From an uncultured Lachnospiraceae bacterium (GTDB taxonomy: Bacteria; Bacillota; Clostridia; Lachnospirales; Lachnospiraceae): 64,000 nt of DNA. Every line of letters starts with the position of its first letter. Positions within the stretch are counted from its first letter, which is position 1. A model generated the notes under the pieces. That model searched no databases, was not told where the DNA came from, and saw only the letters and a list, made by a program, of their open reading frames with translations. The stretch is from assembly GCA_937891165.1 (NCBI GenBank), contig CALAEX010000100.1:1-64000 (forward strand), given 5' to 3'. The translations under genes were made by a program, and so were the position numbers. Below are positions 61,362 through 64,000 of this stretch, one piece after another.

Positions 61362-61697
61362 ATGACTAAAACAACAACTAATATTATCAACAAAGCAGAC
61401 AAAGCAATTGATACAAGAGCTAAAGCAGCTGGTTTGAGCTGGAGACAGAGAAGAAAGCTCAAGAAAGGTATTAAAGGTTTTGTCTATGATGTTGGAGTTG
61501 AAACAGCTTCCCGTTTGGTTGTAGATGCTGTTGAAGGAACAGCATACTTAGCTGGACGTGGAGTTGTTAAAGTTGGTACATTAGCTGGTAAAGCAGTTGG
61601 TACCGCTGGAAAATCTGTTAAGACTGGTGTTATAAAAACTACTTCTAAAGTCAAAGGACTGAAGAAGAATAAAGTTGTAGAACAGCAGCCAGCTTAA
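61362..61697 (+). CDS. Small basic Ala/Val/Lys-rich protein, possibly nucleic-acid binding
   Basis: 111 residues; GGAGGT lies 6 bases before the ATG. Basic throughout (WRQRRKLKKGIKGF, KGLKKNKVVEQQ), with a repetitive middle (GRGVVKVGTLAGKAVGTAGK) that could be an amphipathic or glycine-zipper segment. The class III promoter, structured leader and GC-richer codons suggest very high expression. A structured RNA follows directly. No family recognised; a DNA-condensing protein or a membrane-active peptide are both possible. Confidence 0.65.
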   Translation: MTKTTTNIINKADKAIDTRAKAAGLSWRQRRKLKKGIKGFVYDVGVETASRLVVDAVEGTAYLAGRGVVKVGTLAGKAVGTAGKSVKTGVIKTTSKVKGLKKNKVVEQQPA

Positions 61698-61699
61698 CA

Positions 61700-61976
61700 T
61701 ATTTTATCTGAGAAGGAAAACTCAGAGGAAACAAAAAACCCACGTGTCCGCGCATGAATACCTGTCAATAAACATCGACACTCTCTGAGTTTAGATGCGG
61801 GTGTAAAAGTAATCACCAGAGCTCGTCGAAAGGCATACTTTGTATGAACCGAGTAGTGTAGGATATGTGTGTCCGAACTGGCAGGCATCCTTAAAAGGAT
61901 GAAGAGAGCAAATCTCATGGCGACATGAGAAAATAACACGAGGGGTGAAGGCATAGTTCTTCACCCCAAATTTTTT
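61700..61976 (+). ncRNA. Structured RNA candidate downstream of the basic-protein gene
   Basis: About 275 bases without ORF. Hairpins TCTGAG/CTCAGA (61707-61726), CATCC/GGATG and TCTCATG/CATGAGA (near 61887-61930), then a strong terminator at 61942. GC content is far above the flanks. It may be a processed 3' RNA of the preceding transcript or an independent RNA. No known class recognised. Confidence 0.5.
61942..61976 (+). terminator. Rho-independent terminator
   Basis: GGGGTGAAG pairs with CTTCACCCC around 8 bases, followed by AAATTTTTT. Confidence 0.9.
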
Positions 61977-61995
61977 ACACTGGAGGAAATAAAAA

Positions 61996-62220
61996 ATGAT
62001 AGAAATAATGAAAGAAGAAAAAGAAATTCAGGAAGATTTGGTAAAGCAATATGAGGATGAATTATTTAAATTAGAAAATGGAATGGGTCTTGCCAGAGTA
62101 ATGGATAAGAACTCCACCAGATTCGCAATTAGTAATTTAAAGAGACATATTGCAGATATCAAGATTTACATCGACATCATCAATGAAGAAATTAAAGAAT
62201 TAGAAGAGATTGCACAATAA
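61996..62220 (+). CDS. Hypothetical small helical protein
   Basis: 74 residues behind TGGAGGAAATAA. A Glu/Lys-rich helical protein of probable coiled-coil type (IEIMKEEKEIQEDLVKQY). Its terminator overlaps the stop codon. No family recognised. Confidence 0.6.
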   Translation: MIEIMKEEKEIQEDLVKQYEDELFKLENGMGLARVMDKNSTRFAISNLKRHIADIKIYIDIINEEIKELEEIAQ

Positions 62221-62243
62221 GTGCAATCTCTATTTTCTTTTTT
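62206..62243. terminator. Bidirectional hairpin terminator
   Basis: GAGATTGCAC pairs with GTGCAATCTC, followed by TATTTTCTTTTTTT; it separates convergent genes. Confidence 0.85.
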
Positions 62244-63481
62244 TATCCTTCATATCCTACTGGATATTTAGGTGTAAATGAGTATGTTTTTTCTTTAATC
62301 TCTATACTCATGATTCTATTATATAAAATAGTCAGTTTATCTCTATATGCTAATAAATATTCCATAGAATGTGGAACTTCATATTTTCTAGCATACTTAT
62401 CATTTTTCAGAATACTGATATAGTACTCTACGGTATCAATCTTACTTCTTGTATAAGATAACATTAGTAATTTATCATCATGAGTTTTAATCTTATCAGA
62501 TTCTACAGAAATATAGTCAATATCATAGTCATTTAATTTCTTTAATTTTTTCTTAGTAAAGAAAAATTCCAAGTAGTATTCTTCCTCTAATTTGTTTGCT
62601 AAGTTACTGGTCATTTCTAGTTTTACTTCATTAGAGATAGAAGTATCGCTACAACCTTCGGAATATAAGAATTTCATCTTAGCTAACTGCAGTCCAGCAT
62701 AGGCACTTGGAGTTTTCTCTAAAAGTTTTTTAAAGTTATTTGTATTTAGATATCCTCGCCTTCGTTTAAAGTTTTCAATAGTTTCTACAGAAAACTTAAA
62801 CGTATCTACCATAGATTTATCAGGGTCTTGTTCTGCAGAAAAAATTAATTTTCCCATTACAGAATCTAATTCATCACCATATCCTAATTTTTTAGCATGG
62901 TTGTCTGCATAAATTTCCGGACGTAAATTTATTTTACTTTCTTTCTTTGCAGATGTGGTACAAGAATCCATAATAGGAAGTTTTAATAATTCAGAAAATT
63001 TCTGATTTCTAAATACTGCTTTTAAATTACTATTTAATATAGCATATTGATATTTAAGTATTCTAGCAATTCTATTTGGAATCGCGTTAGAATGAAGGGT
63101 ATGCCCAACCTCATGTAATAATAAAGCAGTACATTCTTTTGCAGAAATAGAAGCAATCGTATCATCTAATACCCTTCTATCAATTTCTATATTCCAGACT
63201 TTGTTTTGTTGCCAAAGCTCGTAAATGATAGAAACGGATTCTTCATTGATAATAGCTTCAACCAACTTCTCCAATGTAGATACAGAAGGAAATACAGACA
63301 TTACAAAACAAGGGTCGCTCATTTTAGTTTCTAGAATCGTAATTTCAAACTTATAACCATAGACTTGGTTTAAACACTTCTCGATTCTTTCAATCGCTTG
63401 TTTATTTTTTCTATTTTTCTTGAGAACTATAAAGCATTCCTCTATAGTTTCAAATCTCATTTTTTGAGCTTCTATATTCAT
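62243..63481 (-). CDS. HExxH zinc metalloprotease-like protein
   Basis: 412 residues behind CGAGGTGAAATCG. CTALLLHEVGHTLHSN places HEVGH at residues 123-127, the zincin active site, with a Glu further on that could be the third ligand. No signal peptide or membrane helix is seen, so it acts inside the infected cell or in the particle. The fold family is not clear (M48-like motifs are partial). Maturation of virion proteins or inactivation of a host factor are possible; phage prohead proteases of this morphotype are usually serine enzymes, so I do not claim that role. Confidence 0.65.
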   Translation of the reverse strand: MNIEAQKMRFETIEECFIVLKKNRKNKQAIERIEKCLNQVYGYKFEITILETKMSDPCFVMSVFPSVSTLEKLVEAIINEESVSIIYELWQQNKVWNIEIDRRVLDDTIASISAKECTALLLHEVGHTLHSNAIPNRIARILKYQYAILNSNLKAVFRNQKFSELLKLPIMDSCTTSAKKESKINLRPEIYADNHAKKLGYGDELDSVMGKLIFSAEQDPDKSMVDTFKFSVETIENFKRRRGYLNTNNFKKLLEKTPSAYAGLQLAKMKFLYSEGCSDTSISNEVKLEMTSNLANKLEEEYYLEFFFTKKKLKKLNDYDIDYISVESDKIKTHDDKLLMLSYTRSKIDTVEYYISILKNDKYARKYEVPHSMEYLLAYRDKLTILYNRIMSIEIKEKTYSFTPKYPVGYEG

Positions 63482-63567
63482 AACGATTTCACCTCGTTTA
63501 AAATTTCTTACATATTAAACAAATGTTTTCATGATATTTTACACCCACATATTTATGAGAATAGTGA

Positions 63568-63577
63568 TATATTATTT
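63568..63577 (+). promoter_or_regulatory. Class I promoter-like element TATATTATTT
   Basis: 68 bases before the ATG at 63646, divergent from the metalloprotease gene. Confidence 0.5.
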
Positions 63578-63645
63578 ATTTAGTAATGAATGAAATTCAA
63601 TTACTCAGGTCACATTAAACTAAATTAGAAAGGTAGGTGTTTGTT

Positions 63646-63768
63646 ATGTCTGGTAAGAAAAAGAAAAAATATAGTGATAAGTACGAAAACTTCAATATTT
63701 CAGAAGTCTTGGAAAAGATTTTAAAAAGGAGAAGAAGTAAGAAAGATGTAAGAAACATATGGCACTAA
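63646..63768 (+). CDS. Small very basic protein, 40 residues
   Basis: GAAAGGTAGGTG lies upstream of the ATG. Sequence MSGKKKKKYSDKYENF and ILKRRRSKKDVRNIWH is strongly basic at both ends, suggesting RNA or DNA binding. Overlaps the next gene by 10 bases. Confidence 0.55.
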   Translation: MSGKKKKKYSDKYENFNISEVLEKILKRRRSKKDVRNIWH

Positions 63769-63944
63769 TAGTTGATTTTCAGCAGGTTAAGAAATTATGG
63801 GATGAAAATAAAATTCCTCATAAAAGCGAAAAACGACGTGCTGAACGAAGACAAAAGATAAAAGAGCTGGAACTCTTTCAAAAACTTATGATGGGTGACC
63901 CATATAACGATATATTTGGGAAAAGACTACCAACTAAGAAATAG
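63759..63944 (+). CDS. Hypothetical small basic protein
   Basis: 61 residues, start overlapping the end of the previous ORF. IPHKSEKRRAERRQKIKELE is strongly basic and helical, and the protein ends GKRLPTKK. No family recognised. Confidence 0.5.
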   Translation: MALIVDFQQVKKLWDENKIPHKSEKRRAERRQKIKELELFQKLMMGDPYNDIFGKRLPTKK

Positions 63945-63994
63945 GATGGGAGACCATTTTATTTATAAAAATATTTAATCAGGAGGAAACAAAA

Positions 63995-64000
63995 ATGGCT
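63995..64000 (+). CDS. Start of a gene truncated by the window end
   Basis: AGGAGG lies 8 bases before an ATG; only two codons are inside the window. Confidence 0.5.

Overview
The window is most simply read as part of a large (jumbo-type), strongly AT-rich tailed-phage genome infecting a low-GC Firmicute, probably a clostridial host. The phage call rests on a contractile tail sheath and tube, a likely portal, a large terminase subunit, and a phage-encoded multisubunit RNA polymerase beta-prime fragment of the phiKZ/AR9 type. The Firmicute call rests on strong AGAAAGGAG-type ribosome-binding sites and short dense operons. No rRNA, convincing tRNA, CRISPR array, transposase or integrase was seen.

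Layout. 1-979 is an extremely AT-rich non-coding block with three stem-loops. 980-6364 (+) holds small membrane and hypothetical genes plus a guanylate-kinase-like enzyme. 6403-10160 (-) is an RNA polymerase beta-prime gene cut into three exons by two group I introns. 10418-14285 (+) ends in the portal candidate. 15274-19051 (-) is the tail tube / tail sheath operon, followed by a structured RNA candidate. 19581-25203 is mixed small and probable virion genes. 25326-29627 (+) is a replication/nucleotide block: a family B DNA polymerase exonuclease-plus-motif-A piece and an HD hydrolase. 29730-32647 holds two paralogous tagged proteins and a PARG-like macrodomain enzyme. 33.0-40.7 kb has small genes, an SSB candidate and a divergent GroEL-like chaperonin. 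40763-43238 is another gene split by three group I introns. 43.7-46.8 kb has a membrane-anchored DHFR and a primase. 47.6-57.1 kb has structural genes, four tagged proteins and repeated tail-fibre-like cassettes. 57123-60701 (-) is the terminase gene in five exons. The right end has small genes, another structured RNA and a zinc metalloprotease.

How the parts fit. The phage carries its own transcription machinery, and three promoter-like sequence classes recur: TATATTATTT before many rightward genes, ACAAATWTATAA before probable virion genes, and TATATAATTTTCGTG before structured leaders or RNAs. Nine group I introns of one family interrupt three genes. In three of them the same peripheral hairpin has been expanded by 230-360 bases that read, on the opposite strand, as promoter - structured RNA - terminator. 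A second unusual system is a set of at least six otherwise dissimilar proteins sharing a short N-terminal sequence resembling the T4 capsid-targeting sequence and a C-terminal module; I infer that they are internal head proteins.

Limits: every family assignment is from motifs read by eye, exon boundaries are from reading frame and P1 pairing, and the RNA candidates have not been folded computationally.
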